NCBI GenBank assembly: GCA_002452335.1
Contig: DKFJ01000007.1
Coordinates: forward strand, 209,573 to 273,572
DNA length: 64,000 nt
Source of the DNA: Deferribacteraceae bacterium UBA6799
GTDB taxonomy: Bacteria; Chrysiogenota; Deferribacteres; Deferribacterales; Geovibrionaceae
Direction of reading: 5' to 3'
Of the stretch, positions 50,647-59,564 are shown piece by piece (within the stretch, counting starts at the first letter, position 1; each line of letters begins with the position of its first letter). Position numbers and translations under genes: made by a program. The notes beneath the pieces are model-generated. The model was not told where the DNA came from, searched no databases, and saw only the letters and a list, made by a program, of their open reading frames with translations.

Positions 50647-51089
50647 TTTTCTAAATTAACTGTAGCGAGCTCTCCGTTGAAATCGATAACACCCGCTCCG
50701 ACATGCTCGATCACATATTCCTCGAGCTTTTCATTGCCGGCTATCTGAGTGTCTTCTGTGCCCAGCGTCATTATGGCAGCCATAGCAAGCACAAAAACAG
50801 CCGCCGCGGCTGCCGCGAAAACGGACATCTTTTTCATAAAAGATACTTTTTTCACAACTGTTTTGGGCTGCTGCTGTCTTATCATGGACATAATGTCCCC
50901 GGACATATCAATATCAACAGTTCTCTCGAATGATGTTTTTATCATATCCTTCAGGGCGAGCTGTCTGGTGAGCTCTCCACGGCATGAAGGGCAGGATGCG
51001 AAATGTTTCTCCAGAACCTGTCTTTCAAGGCTTGGCGCTTCCTCGTCAACGTATGTGGATATCATATTAAGATATTTGGTACATTCCAT
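50643..51089 (-). CDS. rseA: anti-sigma factor, RseA/zf-HC2 type
   Basis: A 148-residue single-pass membrane protein. The N-terminus has the zinc-binding anti-sigma motif HFASCPSC (His-x3-Cys-x2-Cys) preceded by TYVDEEAP. A transmembrane helix spans about 87-108 (FAAAAAAVFVLAMAAIM) and a short periplasmic tail follows. It sequesters the RpoE-type sigma factor at the membrane until cleaved. Its start overlaps the sigma gene by 23 bases. Confidence 0.88.
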   Translation of the reverse strand: MECTKYLNMISTYVDEEAPSLERQVLEKHFASCPSCRGELTRQLALKDMIKTSFERTVDIDMSGDIMSMIRQQQPKTVVKKVSFMKKMSVFAAAAAAVFVLAMAAIMTLGTEDTQIAGNEKLEEYVIEHVGAGVIDFNGELATVNLEK

Positions 51090-51642
51090 CTGCCAACCCC
51101 TGATTGATAAGTCTGTCTTTTATAATTTGTCTGGCGTTAAAAAGCCTGCTGCGCACTGTTCCGAGCGGTATATTCATCATCTCGGATATCTCTTCATAGC
51201 TCATGTCCTCTACCTCTCTGAGCAGAATAACAACCCTGAGTTTGTCAGGCAGAGCCTCTACGAAGCTGCGGACATATTTATGCAGTTCCTCTTTCAGAGT
51301 AAGATCCTCTGCGCTCTCGCCGGAGGTTATCTTGTCGAAGAAACTGCCCTCTTCGTCATCGTTTTCAACATCCATCACCCTCTTCTCTTTTTCAAAGTGG
51401 TTAAGGGCGATATTGAGAGCTATTCTCTTTATCCAGGGAAAGAACTGTTCCCTGTCCTTGAGAGTATCAAGCTTCTGAAAAGCCTTAAGATAGGCTTCCT
51501 GAGTGATATCCTCCGCCAGCTCTCTGTTTTTCACTACGTTCATCGAAGTGGCGAACAGCTTTGACTGATATTTGAGAATCAACATCTCAAAAGAAGCTGT
51601 GTCGCCGCCAAGAACCTTTTCAATTATTGCTGAGTCCTTCAC
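51067..51642 (-). CDS. rpoE: ECF sigma factor, RpoE type
   Basis: A 191-residue extracytoplasmic-function sigma factor with region 2 (about 20-95: ELAEDITQEAYLKAFQKLD, PWIKRIALNIALN) and region 4 (about 125-180: LPDKLRVVILLREVEDMSYEEIS with MNIPLGTVRSRL helix-turn-helix). The initiation codon is GTG, with CGGAGG four bases upstream. First gene of the envelope-stress operon. A GAACTT-N16-TCTTA promoter about 24-50 bases upstream is like the sigma-E consensus, pointing to positive autoregulation. Confidence 0.93.
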   Translation of the reverse strand: MKDSAIIEKVLGGDTASFEMLILKYQSKLFATSMNVVKNRELAEDITQEAYLKAFQKLDTLKDREQFFPWIKRIALNIALNHFEKEKRVMDVENDDEEGSFFDKITSGESAEDLTLKEELHKYVRSFVEALPDKLRVVILLREVEDMSYEEISEMMNIPLGTVRSRLFNARQIIKDRLINQGLADGMYQIS

Positions 51643-51665
51643 GTTTCCTCCGAATCTTATGTAGC

Positions 51666-51692
51666 TAAGATTTTCCGCTATAATAAAAGTTC
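51666..51692 (-). promoter_or_regulatory. candidate RpoE-dependent autoregulatory promoter
   Basis: On the minus strand: -35 GAACTT at 51687-51692, 16 bases, -10 TCTTA at 51666-51670. The predicted start leaves a leader of only about 17 nt before the GTG, still covering the ribosome site. Compare E. coli sigma-E: GAACTT-N16-TCTGA. Confidence 0.65.
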
Positions 51693-51734
51693 AATTAAAA
51701 ATATACCGCTTATAAAAAATTTATCAAATATATT

Positions 51735-52379
51735 TTACGCATGCACGCTCATGTGCTCTTTAATATCCTGAATACTCAGGACAATGAATCCGTGGATTTC
51801 CGCATAATCCATAAGCTCAGGCAGGCGCATCATTGTGCCGTCCGGATTTGTCAGCTCGCAGAGAACCCCCATGGGTTTTAGACCGGATATCTTCATCAGA
51901 TCCACTGTGGCCTCTGTGTGTCCGTCGCGCTCCAGAACACCGCCTTCTCTCGCCACCAGCGGAAAGACATGCCCTGGGGAGGCTATGTGTTCGGATGTTG
52001 CGTCATCCCTGAGAGCAGTTCTGATAGTTGTCACACGGTCGCAGGCGGACACTCCGGTGGTAACCCCCTCCACCGCCTCTATGGAAACGGTGAAAGCTGT
52101 GCCGAAAGAGCTTCTGTTGTTGCGTGTCATCATCTCGAGTCCCAGGCTCCTCCTCTTTTCGTCTGTCATGCAGAGACAGACTATTCCGCTGCAGTCTCTT
52201 ATCATGCGTGCCATCTGTTCAGATGTCAGCATCTCAGCGGAAAAGATCAGGTCGCCCTCGTTCTCCCTGTTCTCATCGTCCACGACTATTACGCCGCCGC
52301 CTTTTCTTAAAATATCCCGTGCTTTTGTGATGCGTTCGGAAGCTGTGCCGAAAATAGATAATGTTGAATTCTGATTCAT
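51735..52379 (-). CDS. ribB: 3,4-dihydroxy-2-butanone-4-phosphate synthase
   Basis: A 214-residue single-domain enzyme converting ribulose 5-phosphate to dihydroxybutanone phosphate and formate in riboflavin synthesis. Key features are VVDDENRENEGDLIF (acidic metal and catalytic loop), DRVTTIRTALRDDAT and the GHVFPLVAREGGVLERDGHTEA region. It is not fused to GTP cyclohydrolase II as in many bacteria. An FMN riboswitch begins about 70 bases upstream and covers the leader, so it is repressed by FMN. Confidence 0.96.
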   Translation of the reverse strand: MNQNSTLSIFGTASERITKARDILRKGGGVIVVDDENRENEGDLIFSAEMLTSEQMARMIRDCSGIVCLCMTDEKRRSLGLEMMTRNNRSSFGTAFTVSIEAVEGVTTGVSACDRVTTIRTALRDDATSEHIASPGHVFPLVAREGGVLERDGHTEATVDLMKISGLKPMGVLCELTNPDGTMMRLPELMDYAEIHGFIVLSIQDIKEHMSVHA

Positions 52380-52449
52380 GATGTTCTCCTTTTTTTACAT
52401 GAATCAGGGCGTTAAGAAAGAGTCGAAAAAACAAGCGTTAAGGATGTTT

Positions 52450-52592
52450 ATTCTCTTTCATCCGGACTATGACCGTCGGCTCCGGAATCTAACCGGATCT
52501 GCGGGCTTCGTTATAAAGACCGCTCGCGGGCTACTGTATAGGACAGATTACCGCCGGTGGGGACTTGCACCCCGCCCTGAGAATATTTACTA
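52450..52592 (-). ncRNA. FMN riboswitch (RFN element)
   Basis: On the minus strand the conserved blocks occur in order: CAGGGCGGGGTGCAAGTCCC at the 5' end, ACCGGCGGTAAT, a variable arm, AGCCCGC, TTAGATTCCGGAGCCGACGG and ATAGTCCGGATGAAAGAGA at the 3' end. It lies in the leader of ribB. No clear terminator follows before the ATG, so translational control or another switch type is possible. Confidence 0.97.
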
Positions 52593-52628
52593 CAGTTATC
52601 ATTATAATCTTTCCGCCGAAAAAATCAA

Positions 52629-54194
52629 TCAGCAGAGTGTATCACCACAAAATAAAGCTTCAAATTCTTTTGCCGGACAGGGTCTGCCGAACAGGAACCC
52701 CTGTCCATAGACCACGTTGAATGACGACAGATAGTCTATCTGCTCCTGAAACTCAATCCCCTCCGCTATGACCTGACAGCCCAGACTGTCCGCTATGGAC
52801 GCTATGTTCGGTATCAGGTTCGCCTTGATAGCTCCGTGCTGTATCTCTTTTACGAATGATCTGTCCACTTTGATGAAATCCATCCTGATCTCCCGCAGAT
52901 AAGACAGGCTTGAATATCCGGTTCCGAAATCGTCTATGGATATACTGTACCCCAGAGACCTGAGCCTGTCTGTGCATTCGGACACAGACTCCAGCTCTAT
53001 CAGCTCGTCCTCTGTCAGCTCCAGATTGACCACGCTGTCGGGAAATCTGAGGCGGTATTTTCTCAGCATGCCGTCTATTGTGTCTGCGTCAAAATCAGAC
53101 GGAAATATGTTGAACGATATCTTCATGTTTTTATGTATTCTGAGCAGATCGTCCAGCTCGGCGTATGTTTTGGTTATTATCATATCGGTGAACTCGGCTG
53201 TTCTGCCCAGCTCCTTCACATGATGCAGGAACTTGTCAGGAGACAAAACAGTTCCGTCAAAATCGATCCACCGGCAGAGCACCTCGAACCCGATTATCTT
53301 TTTAGTGGATATCTCCACGATCGGCTGGTAATAGCACATCACCCTGTCGCTTGTCATGCCGTAGCGGAATCTGCATTTCAGTGATTGTATCCTCCTGAGT
53401 ATTTCAGAGAAATATCTGGTCAGAAAGATGGTGCTGAGCATGGACAGCATAATGATACCCAGCAGGAGCGCCTTTTCGTTCTTCATCACATTAAGATATG
53501 AGGTAGAGGCGACGCTGCATATGTACGATATGTCTGAACAGTATGCTGTGGTCATCCCGTGGAGCCCGAACACTGAACCGTTATCCCATTTCTGAGCGGT
53601 AATATTTTTGTTGCCATAGATATAGAAAGGCTTTCCATCGTTCTTTATGATGTAAAATGCCACATTTTCGTAGTCTTTAGCATTGCTTAAAGGCTCAGCC
53701 AGATTAAACACGGTGTTGTAGTGATCTATCTTCAGCACATGACCTTTCTTCACAAAGTCATACAGCTTTATCGGTACGTTCAGCCATAGGCTTCTGTCGC
53801 CTTTTGACACCAGATTAGGGGGTATCTCGTCAAAAGGTCTGTTCAGCTTCCCCAGGCCGGATGTGCATAGGAGCTGATTGTTGTTGGAATACCCTATGTC
53901 TTTTATATATGTGGCGTCGAACTGGGCATAGCGCATAGCTCGCAGCATATCTTCGCCGCACTCTTCGTCGAAGTGCATGCCGTTCAGCATGTTCAGAGCA
54001 CGCAGGAGATCGGATGTAACATAATCACGCTCTTCTATAAATTTTCTGGTGATTGAGCGGTTTTTTTCGATATAACCCTTCATAATAACAGGAATAGCAC
54101 CGCCAACAAAGACAGAGAACGTAACAACGGCAAAAAAACAGGTGATTACAGGGGCAGTATAAGGCTTATTCAGCAGCATAATAAATTTCGTCAT
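52629..54194 (-). CDS. CSS-motif EAL-domain cyclic-di-GMP phosphodiesterase
   Basis: This 521-residue membrane enzyme has an N-terminal helix (about 15-37) and a periplasmic CSS-type sensor (about 40-235) with a CTSGLG disulfide/heme-like motif region. A second helix follows (about 240-262), then a C-terminal EAL domain (about 285-515). The EAL signature itself is FEVLCRW (EVL). The catalytic set looks complete: NLELTEDE, IDDFGTGYSSL, IKVDRSF and IAEGIE. It should hydrolyse c-di-GMP to pGpG. In CSS proteins the periplasmic redox state controls activity. There is no GGDEF domain. It stands just upstream of the FMN riboswitch/ribB unit on the same strand. Confidence 0.9.
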   Translation of the reverse strand: MTKFIMLLNKPYTAPVITCFFAVVTFSVFVGGAIPVIMKGYIEKNRSITRKFIEERDYVTSDLLRALNMLNGMHFDEECGEDMLRAMRYAQFDATYIKDIGYSNNNQLLCTSGLGKLNRPFDEIPPNLVSKGDRSLWLNVPIKLYDFVKKGHVLKIDHYNTVFNLAEPLSNAKDYENVAFYIIKNDGKPFYIYGNKNITAQKWDNGSVFGLHGMTTAYCSDISYICSVASTSYLNVMKNEKALLLGIIMLSMLSTIFLTRYFSEILRRIQSLKCRFRYGMTSDRVMCYYQPIVEISTKKIIGFEVLCRWIDFDGTVLSPDKFLHHVKELGRTAEFTDMIITKTYAELDDLLRIHKNMKISFNIFPSDFDADTIDGMLRKYRLRFPDSVVNLELTEDELIELESVSECTDRLRSLGYSISIDDFGTGYSSLSYLREIRMDFIKVDRSFVKEIQHGAIKANLIPNIASIADSLGCQVIAEGIEFQEQIDYLSSFNVVYGQGFLFGRPCPAKEFEALFCGDTLC

Positions 54195-54380
54195 GACACA
54201 TCCACAAAATAAATATATTAACTATAGCATATAGAGAAAAATTTTCATATTTTTCTTTTTATCGGATGAAAAAATATTGCAAAAAGATCACTTAGCATGT
54301 CAATTTTTTATTAATTGCGTGATTTTATGCATATATTTAACTCTCATGTGTTATCATAGATAAAAATTATGGAGGAAAAT

Positions 54381-54881
54381 ATGCTTCTTATCAAAGAACT
54401 GCCGGATAAAAAACAGATCAGGAAAGGTTTTAAAAATGATGATGTAGACGCGTCCTCTATAATAACCATACTGACCATGCTGAAGACTTCCAGCGATGTG
54501 ATGATCGCCATAGAAAAATTTTTCACATCAAAGGGACTGTCACACAGCCGCTTCACAGCCATGTCCGTGCTGATGAAAACAGACGGAGGGCTGTTTCCTA
54601 ATGAGCTGGCAGACGAAATGGGCATATCCAGAGCCACCGTATCCACCATAGTGAAAGGCATGGAGACAGGCAAGCTGGTGGCGACATCCAAGTCTGACAG
54701 TGACGGCAGAATGAAAAAGATCGTTATAACAGAAAAAGGCAGCGCCCTTTATGAAGAACTGCTGCCTGAATATTTCGCTATACTGTCATCCGTGGCGAAC
54801 GGACTGAACAAAAAAGACATGAAGTCCGCCACAGAAACCATGCAGTTTATGCTGAACAATCTGGCTAAGATGAAAGAGTGA
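54381..54881 (+). CDS. MarR-family transcriptional regulator
   Basis: A 166-residue MarR-type winged-helix protein: dimerisation helices at both ends, DNA-binding part ELADEMGISRATVSTIVKGM and the wing DGRMKKIVITEKG. The ATG at 54381 has GGAGG five bases upstream; the ATG at 54369 overlaps this site and is not used. It overlaps by 17 bases the 3' end of a convergent MATE-family exporter gene and may regulate it, although convergence is unusual for this pairing. Confidence 0.9.
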   Translation: MLLIKELPDKKQIRKGFKNDDVDASSIITILTMLKTSSDVMIAIEKFFTSKGLSHSRFTAMSVLMKTDGGLFPNELADEMGISRATVSTIVKGMETGKLVATSKSDSDGRMKKIVITEKGSALYEELLPEYFAILSSVANGLNKKDMKSATETMQFMLNNLAKMKE

Positions 54882-56247
54882 CCGCCCTCTTCTCCCAACC
54901 GCCGTATCTGTAACGCAGATACATAACAGCGGGTATCGCCAGAAACATCAGTACCATAATGAGCCACGCCGCCTTGATGGATATTCCGTATACGTTCATT
55001 CCGATATACGCTATGCCTACTAGTATCCACATGATGCCGACATTGATAAACATCGCCCAGTAAGTGTCGCCCGCTCCTCTGAGCGCTCCGGCATACACCA
55101 CTATCAGTGTTTCCACTATCACATATATTGATGCGGTGCGCAGCATATACACAGCCAGATCACGCACTCCATCGAAAGAGGCGTCCGGTCCGGCAGGATG
55201 AAATATGTTTATCAGCATCACCGGGAAAAACACGAACAGCACAGACACCAGCACAGAATAGAGCGTTCCGGTCTTCAGTCCGGATTTCAGAGCCCTGTGG
55301 GCTATATCCGGACGTCCGGCGCCCAGATATCTGCCGAACAGGCTGGTTACGCTGATCTCCAGCCCAATGAGCGGCACATACGCCACATGATCCCAGTTAA
55401 ACGCTATAGTCACGGCTGATGCCGTCTCTATGCCCTTCGAGTGGAACATGAATATTATCAATGTAAAAGCAGTCATCGCCAGAAACATTTCCATTCCAGC
55501 CGGAAAACCGAATTTCACTATCTCCGTCAGCATAGGTCTGTCATACACAGCCGCTTTCCTCAGCGATATCTTCATACGCCTGTTATATCTGATAAAAGCG
55601 TATGCCATCACGCCGTTCATCACCACGGAGCCTATCAGTGTTCCGTAAGCCGCTCCGCTTATCCCGAGTTCCGGAAAACCGAACTTTCCGAAAACCAGCA
55701 GATAGCTGGCGATGGCATTGGTTACCAGAGCCGCCACGGACGACAGCATGATAACCTTGGTCTGGCCAATACCGGAAAAGAAACCGATGAATACGCTTCT
55801 GAGCAGACCCAGAAAGCATCCGTACATAAGAATATCGAAATACGGAAGCTGATGTATAAGCTGTTCCTCCGCTATGCCCGATGCTCTGAAATACATGTGC
55901 ATCAGAGGCATGAACGCTATCAGAAAAGGAAACGCGAATAACGAAATCAGAAACGACTGATATGTGACGGAGGGACATTTCTCCGGCTTGCCGGCTCCGA
56001 AATATTTCGCCGTGACGGCTGTGGAATATCCGAGAAGCCCCACAAAAAACGACAGCAGCATGAAAGCGGTCATGCCGCCGCCCATTCCGGCGGACATATA
56101 TTCCGGTCCGAGACGGGACAAAAAGAGCCTGTCGGTGAACATCATCATGGTGTCGCAACCGCTGGATACTATCATCGGCAGAGCGATAGCGATCATCTCC
56201 CTGACGCCGCCGCTGCCTGAGTGTATTATAGAATTAGAATCTTCCAA
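54865..56247 (-). CDS. MATE-family efflux transporter
   Basis: A protein of about 460 residues with twelve hydrophobic helices in two similar halves, as in multidrug and toxin extrusion transporters, which export organic cations with Na+ or H+. Family elements include IALPMIVSSGCDTMMMFTDR near the N-terminus, ISGAAYGTLIGSV and, in the second half, TSLFGRYLGAGRPD. No ATG fits the start. A TTG at 56247 follows AGGTG by five bases and is preferred to a TTG at 56274. Convergent with the MarR gene. Confidence 0.85.
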   Translation of the reverse strand: MEDSNSIIHSGSGGVREMIAIALPMIVSSGCDTMMMFTDRLFLSRLGPEYMSAGMGGGMTAFMLLSFFVGLLGYSTAVTAKYFGAGKPEKCPSVTYQSFLISLFAFPFLIAFMPLMHMYFRASGIAEEQLIHQLPYFDILMYGCFLGLLRSVFIGFFSGIGQTKVIMLSSVAALVTNAIASYLLVFGKFGFPELGISGAAYGTLIGSVVMNGVMAYAFIRYNRRMKISLRKAAVYDRPMLTEIVKFGFPAGMEMFLAMTAFTLIIFMFHSKGIETASAVTIAFNWDHVAYVPLIGLEISVTSLFGRYLGAGRPDIAHRALKSGLKTGTLYSVLVSVLFVFFPVMLINIFHPAGPDASFDGVRDLAVYMLRTASIYVIVETLIVVYAGALRGAGDTYWAMFINVGIMWILVGIAYIGMNVYGISIKAAWLIMVLMFLAIPAVMYLRYRYGGWEKRAVTLSS

Positions 56248-56473
56248 AGTAGCACCTGAAACGAATAAGTACAAAATTGTTAATAGACTGGTACGCCAAA
56301 ATGTGACTGGAAAAAGAAAGCAATGAGGATGAGAGGGAACCGGACTGTTTTTCTGTTTTCAATCACTCAGTTTTGATTAATCACAAACTTCACTTTAATA
56401 ACACCTCGTAGAATAAGTAAGAAAGGTTTATATACCAAACACCGGTGAGAGACAAGACAAATATTTATTAATT

Positions 56474-57007
56474 TTAAAAAAAAGCGGGCAGAAATATCGT
56501 CATGATGAAAGAACCGAACACAATGACGGCTGATATCCAGTATGAATATCCCTTGATCTTCGACACGGCGAAGATGGCGAGGCTGAGATACCATCCCATG
56601 ATCAGCGGATTGTAAAACCTGATATAGTCGCCCTTCAGAAGAAAACTGACAGGCAGAAACATGCTGGTCGCCTCAAAAGCCAGCATCAGCCGCAGAAATC
56701 CCATAAAGACCGAAACCTTTTTCGGGAGATACAGAAAAAGTATCATGATAAAGACAGATGTAAGAATCAGACTCTCAAGTATCCTGCCGGAACTGTCCGG
56801 ATATATCATTCCGTCCATATCACGGTAAGGTATGAAGAGCGTGATGACATAAAAACAGATAATATTGAACGTGTGGCTGTTGTTCAGAAAAACAGCATAG
56901 AGCGCCTTTTCGCTGAAAAAGAGCAGACGCACCGCCAGAGCGACAGTGTGCAGAGGGGACGGCATCTTGCTGCTACCAGTTTTTTGAGCCTCTTCTCCAT
57001 TTATCAT
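56474..57007 (-). CDS. membrane protein of unknown function
   Basis: A 177-residue protein with about five hydrophobic helices (segments near 45-60, 80-95, 100-120, 130-150, 155-175) and a polar N-terminus. I recognise no family; Yip1-like proteins have a similar layout. It overlaps the HD-domain gene by 35 bases if the ATG at 57007 is used. An ATG at 56965, after the HD stop, is the alternative; neither has a strong ribosome site. Last gene of the liv/paaK operon. Confidence 0.65.
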   Translation of the reverse strand: MINGEEAQKTGSSKMPSPLHTVALAVRLLFFSEKALYAVFLNNSHTFNIICFYVITLFIPYRDMDGMIYPDSSGRILESLILTSVFIMILFLYLPKKVSVFMGFLRLMLAFEATSMFLPVSFLLKGDYIRFYNPLIMGWYLSLAIFAVSKIKGYSYWISAVIVFGSFIMTIFLPAFF

Positions 57008-57557
57008 CTCTGTTGTACCACCATTCGTAATACATGGTATCCATAGCGGATTCCATGATTTTTTTCGCTGTATCGGTCTTAAGCCTCTTGGATGAGGCGG
57101 CTATCCAGTTATCCGCCTGAGAGTTGCCCTTGTCTTTCTGTTCTTTCAGAAAGAAGATCAGCTCCAGAGTATCGGCGTCCTTCGCCGTCTGAGCCTCTAG
57201 GGTCTCCTGGGCGGCATACTCTTCAACTATCGCTCTGACGGCGGAATCTATGGGCAGACCTTTCAGCACATGATCCAGCGCCATGTCGTCGTCAGAATCG
57301 ACATACGCCTGCTGAAGATAGTTTAGATCGCCTGTTCTGGATTCCTCCAGATCGTGAAAGAGACACATCTTCATAACCTTGTCAGCGTCGCATCCGTTCA
57401 TGTGCGCCATGGTGAACCCCATCATGGCCACCCTGAAAACGTGATCGGCTATGCTCTGCGTGCCGGAACCCAGATAGTCCTGTCCGGAACGCTTCATTAC
57501 CTGGAGTATACCGAGTTCATAAAAGAAATCGGTCACCCGGTCAGATTGTTCTTTCAT
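56973..57557 (-). CDS. HD-domain phosphohydrolase (YfbR/HDDC2-like)
   Basis: A 194-residue HD-superfamily protein with metal ligands His39 (ADHVFRVA), His68-Asp69 (LFHDLEES) and Asp127 or Asp129 (AKDADTLEL). The layout is that of the YfbR/HDDC2 5'-deoxynucleotidase group, which dephosphorylates dNMPs. GAGGG lies six bases before the ATG. It overlaps the ligase gene by 17 bases, but no metabolic link to aromatic acids is apparent. Confidence 0.85.
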   Translation of the reverse strand: MKEQSDRVTDFFYELGILQVMKRSGQDYLGSGTQSIADHVFRVAMMGFTMAHMNGCDADKVMKMCLFHDLEESRTGDLNYLQQAYVDSDDDMALDHVLKGLPIDSAVRAIVEEYAAQETLEAQTAKDADTLELIFFLKEQKDKGNSQADNWIAASSKRLKTDTAKKIMESAMDTMYYEWWYNRDDKWRRGSKNW

Positions 57558-58851
57558 CTACGACCCTCTTGGCCTTTCCCTCGAATCTTTCCAGTGTCTG
57601 CCCCATAACGAGAGACACTTTCGGTTTTATCAGCAGTGTCTTGGAGAGCTGGGCGGTTAGATCTTCCAGAAGTTTTTTCTGTCTCTTCATCTCATCGAAG
57701 AACATCGCCTCGTTCACCTCGACCTTGATCTCCATCTCGTCCAGAGCGCCTCTTTTGCGCACGAATATCATGTAGTGAGCGGAAGCGCCCTCCACCTTGC
57801 TCAGAGCCTCTTCCACCTGTGACGGGAAGACGTTCACGCCGTTGATTATCAGCATGTCGTCCGTTCTGCCCTTCGCCTTGTCCATCTTGATGAGCGTTCT
57901 GCCGCAGGGGCACTCTTCACGATAGAGCCTGGTGATGTCTCTGGTGCGGTATCTGATGAGAGGCATACCCTCTTTTTTCAGAGTGGTCAGCACCAGCTCG
58001 CCCTTCTCGCCCAGAGGCAGGGGCTGTAATGTCACGGGATCTATGATCTCAGGGTAGAAATAATCTTCGTTGATATGCAGACCGTTCTTGCACTCACATT
58101 CGCCGGATATTCCGGGTCCCATCACCTCTGACAGACCATAGTTGTCATAGGCATTCAGCCCCAGTCTCTCCTCTATCTCCGCTCTCACCTTGTCGCCCCA
58201 GGGCTCGCTGCCCAGCAGAGCTGTTTTCAGGCTTAGTTTGTCCTTGCTCAGACCTGCCTTTTCCATACTTTCGGCTATGTGCAGAGCGTATGAGGGTGTG
58301 GCGACCAGCACGGTGCTTTTGTAGTCTTCCATGATGGCGAGCTGTCTCGCCGTGTTTCCGCTGGAAACAGGGATCACAGAAGCGCCGATGGTCTCCGCTC
58401 CGTAGTGCAGACCGAAACCGCCGGTGAACAGACCATATGTGAAAGAAACATGCACGATATCCTCTTTGCTCACTCCGCCTGCCACCATAATTCTGGAAAC
58501 CAGATTGTTCCAGTCCTCCAGATCGTTTCTGGTGTATCCCACTACTGTGGGTTTGCCTGTGGTTCCGCTGGATGAGTGGATGCGCACTATGTCGCGCAGG
58601 GGCACGGCGAACATGCCGTAGGGATAGTTGTCCCTCAGATCCTGCTTGGTGGTGAATGGGAGTTTCGAAATATCAGAAAGATCATTCACAAGATCAGGTT
58701 TGATATTAAGCTCATCGAACTTCTTTCTGTAAAAGTCAACCTTGCGGTAAGCCCTGTTTACAGTGGTCTGGAGTCTTTCAAGCTGGAAAACCTGTCTCTG
58801 CTCGACAGGCATTGTTTCTTCGTCTTCCTGCCAGTATCTCATCTTTCCCAT
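57541..58851 (-). CDS. paaK: phenylacetate-CoA ligase, copy 1
   Basis: A 436-residue adenylate-forming enzyme of the PaaK group. The ATP-binding loop is HSSSGTTGKPTVVGYT (about 92), followed by NYGLSEVMGPG (about 235), RYRTRDITRL, GRTDDMLIINGVNVFPSQVE (about 330) and the C-terminal ACT-like PaaK domain with FEGKAKRVVDE. It makes phenylacetyl-CoA, or a related aryl-CoA, from acid, ATP and CoA. Overlaps livF by 13 bases. The ATG at 58851 has AAGGAG too close; the ATG at 58842 (MRYWQED) may be the true start. A paralogue lies at 62614. Confidence 0.93.
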   Translation of the reverse strand: MGKMRYWQEDEETMPVEQRQVFQLERLQTTVNRAYRKVDFYRKKFDELNIKPDLVNDLSDISKLPFTTKQDLRDNYPYGMFAVPLRDIVRIHSSSGTTGKPTVVGYTRNDLEDWNNLVSRIMVAGGVSKEDIVHVSFTYGLFTGGFGLHYGAETIGASVIPVSSGNTARQLAIMEDYKSTVLVATPSYALHIAESMEKAGLSKDKLSLKTALLGSEPWGDKVRAEIEERLGLNAYDNYGLSEVMGPGISGECECKNGLHINEDYFYPEIIDPVTLQPLPLGEKGELVLTTLKKEGMPLIRYRTRDITRLYREECPCGRTLIKMDKAKGRTDDMLIINGVNVFPSQVEEALSKVEGASAHYMIFVRKRGALDEMEIKVEVNEAMFFDEMKRQKKLLEDLTAQLSKTLLIKPKVSLVMGQTLERFEGKAKRVVDERTI

Positions 58852-59564
58852 TTCTCCTTATATTCTTTGCCCAGATAGGCTCTTTTAACCTCGTTATCGC
58901 CCAACAGCTCGGATGCCTTGCCCTGAAGGATTATGCGTCCGTTTTCCAGAACGTATCCACGCTGGGCGTATTTCAGAGCCATAGTGGCGTTCTGTTCCAC
59001 CAGCAGGATGGTAAGCCCTGTGGAGGCGAGCAGTTTGAGCTTTTCGTAAACTTCTTTTATAACCAGCGGAGCAAGCCCCATGGAGGGTTCGTCCATCAGA
59101 AGCATTTTCGGAGATGTCATCAGCGCCCGCCCGATGGCAAGCATCTGCTGTTCACCGCCGGAGAGCATACCCGCCGTCTGATCGTGTCGCTCGCCCAGCA
59201 CTGGGAACATGTCATACATCTGCTCCAGCTTCTCTTTCACCTCGTGAGCTGGACGGGTGAATCCGCCCATTTCCAGATTCTCCTTCACTGTCATGTTGGA
59301 GAAAATCCTTCTGCCCTCCGGCACTATAGCCATACCGCCTTTAACGATCTTAGGCGTGTTCAGCTTGGTTATCTCCTTGCCCTTGAAGGTCACAGTGCCC
59401 TTCGAATGACCTATGATGTTCATGATACTGTTCAAAAGGGTGGTCTTGCCCGCTCCGTTGCTGCCTATGAGCGAAACGAACTCGCCCTCCGCAACGTGAA
59501 CAGACACATTCATCAGAGCGGCGACCGCTCCGTATGACACGGAAAGGGATTTTACTTCAAGCAT
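58839..59564 (-). CDS. livF: branched-chain amino acid-type ABC transporter ATPase LivF
   Basis: A 241-residue ABC ATPase: Walker A GSNGAGKTT, signature LSGGEQQML, Walker B MLLMDEPSMGLAP and the LivF-typical LLVEQNATMALKYAQRGYVL. The ATG at 59564 (MLEVKSL) has GGGGG six bases upstream, better than the ATG at 59570. It is in a compact array livH-livM-livG-livF with a ligase gene on each side, so aromatic acid or branched-chain/aromatic amino acid import is likely. Overlaps livG and paaK. Confidence 0.93.
   Translation of the reverse strand: MLEVKSLSVSYGAVAALMNVSVHVAEGEFVSLIGSNGAGKTTLLNSIMNIIGHSKGTVTFKGKEITKLNTPKIVKGGMAIVPEGRRIFSNMTVKENLEMGGFTRPAHEVKEKLEQMYDMFPVLGERHDQTAGMLSGGEQQMLAIGRALMTSPKMLLMDEPSMGLAPLVIKEVYEKLKLLASTGLTILLVEQNATMALKYAQRGYVLENGRIILQGKASELLGDNEVKRAYLGKEYKEKWER

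Noticed and set aside
56275..56473. Possible small gene between MATE and membrane-protein genes
   Set aside because: No frame with a ribosome site and plausible composition; AT-rich, probably promoter and 3' leader.
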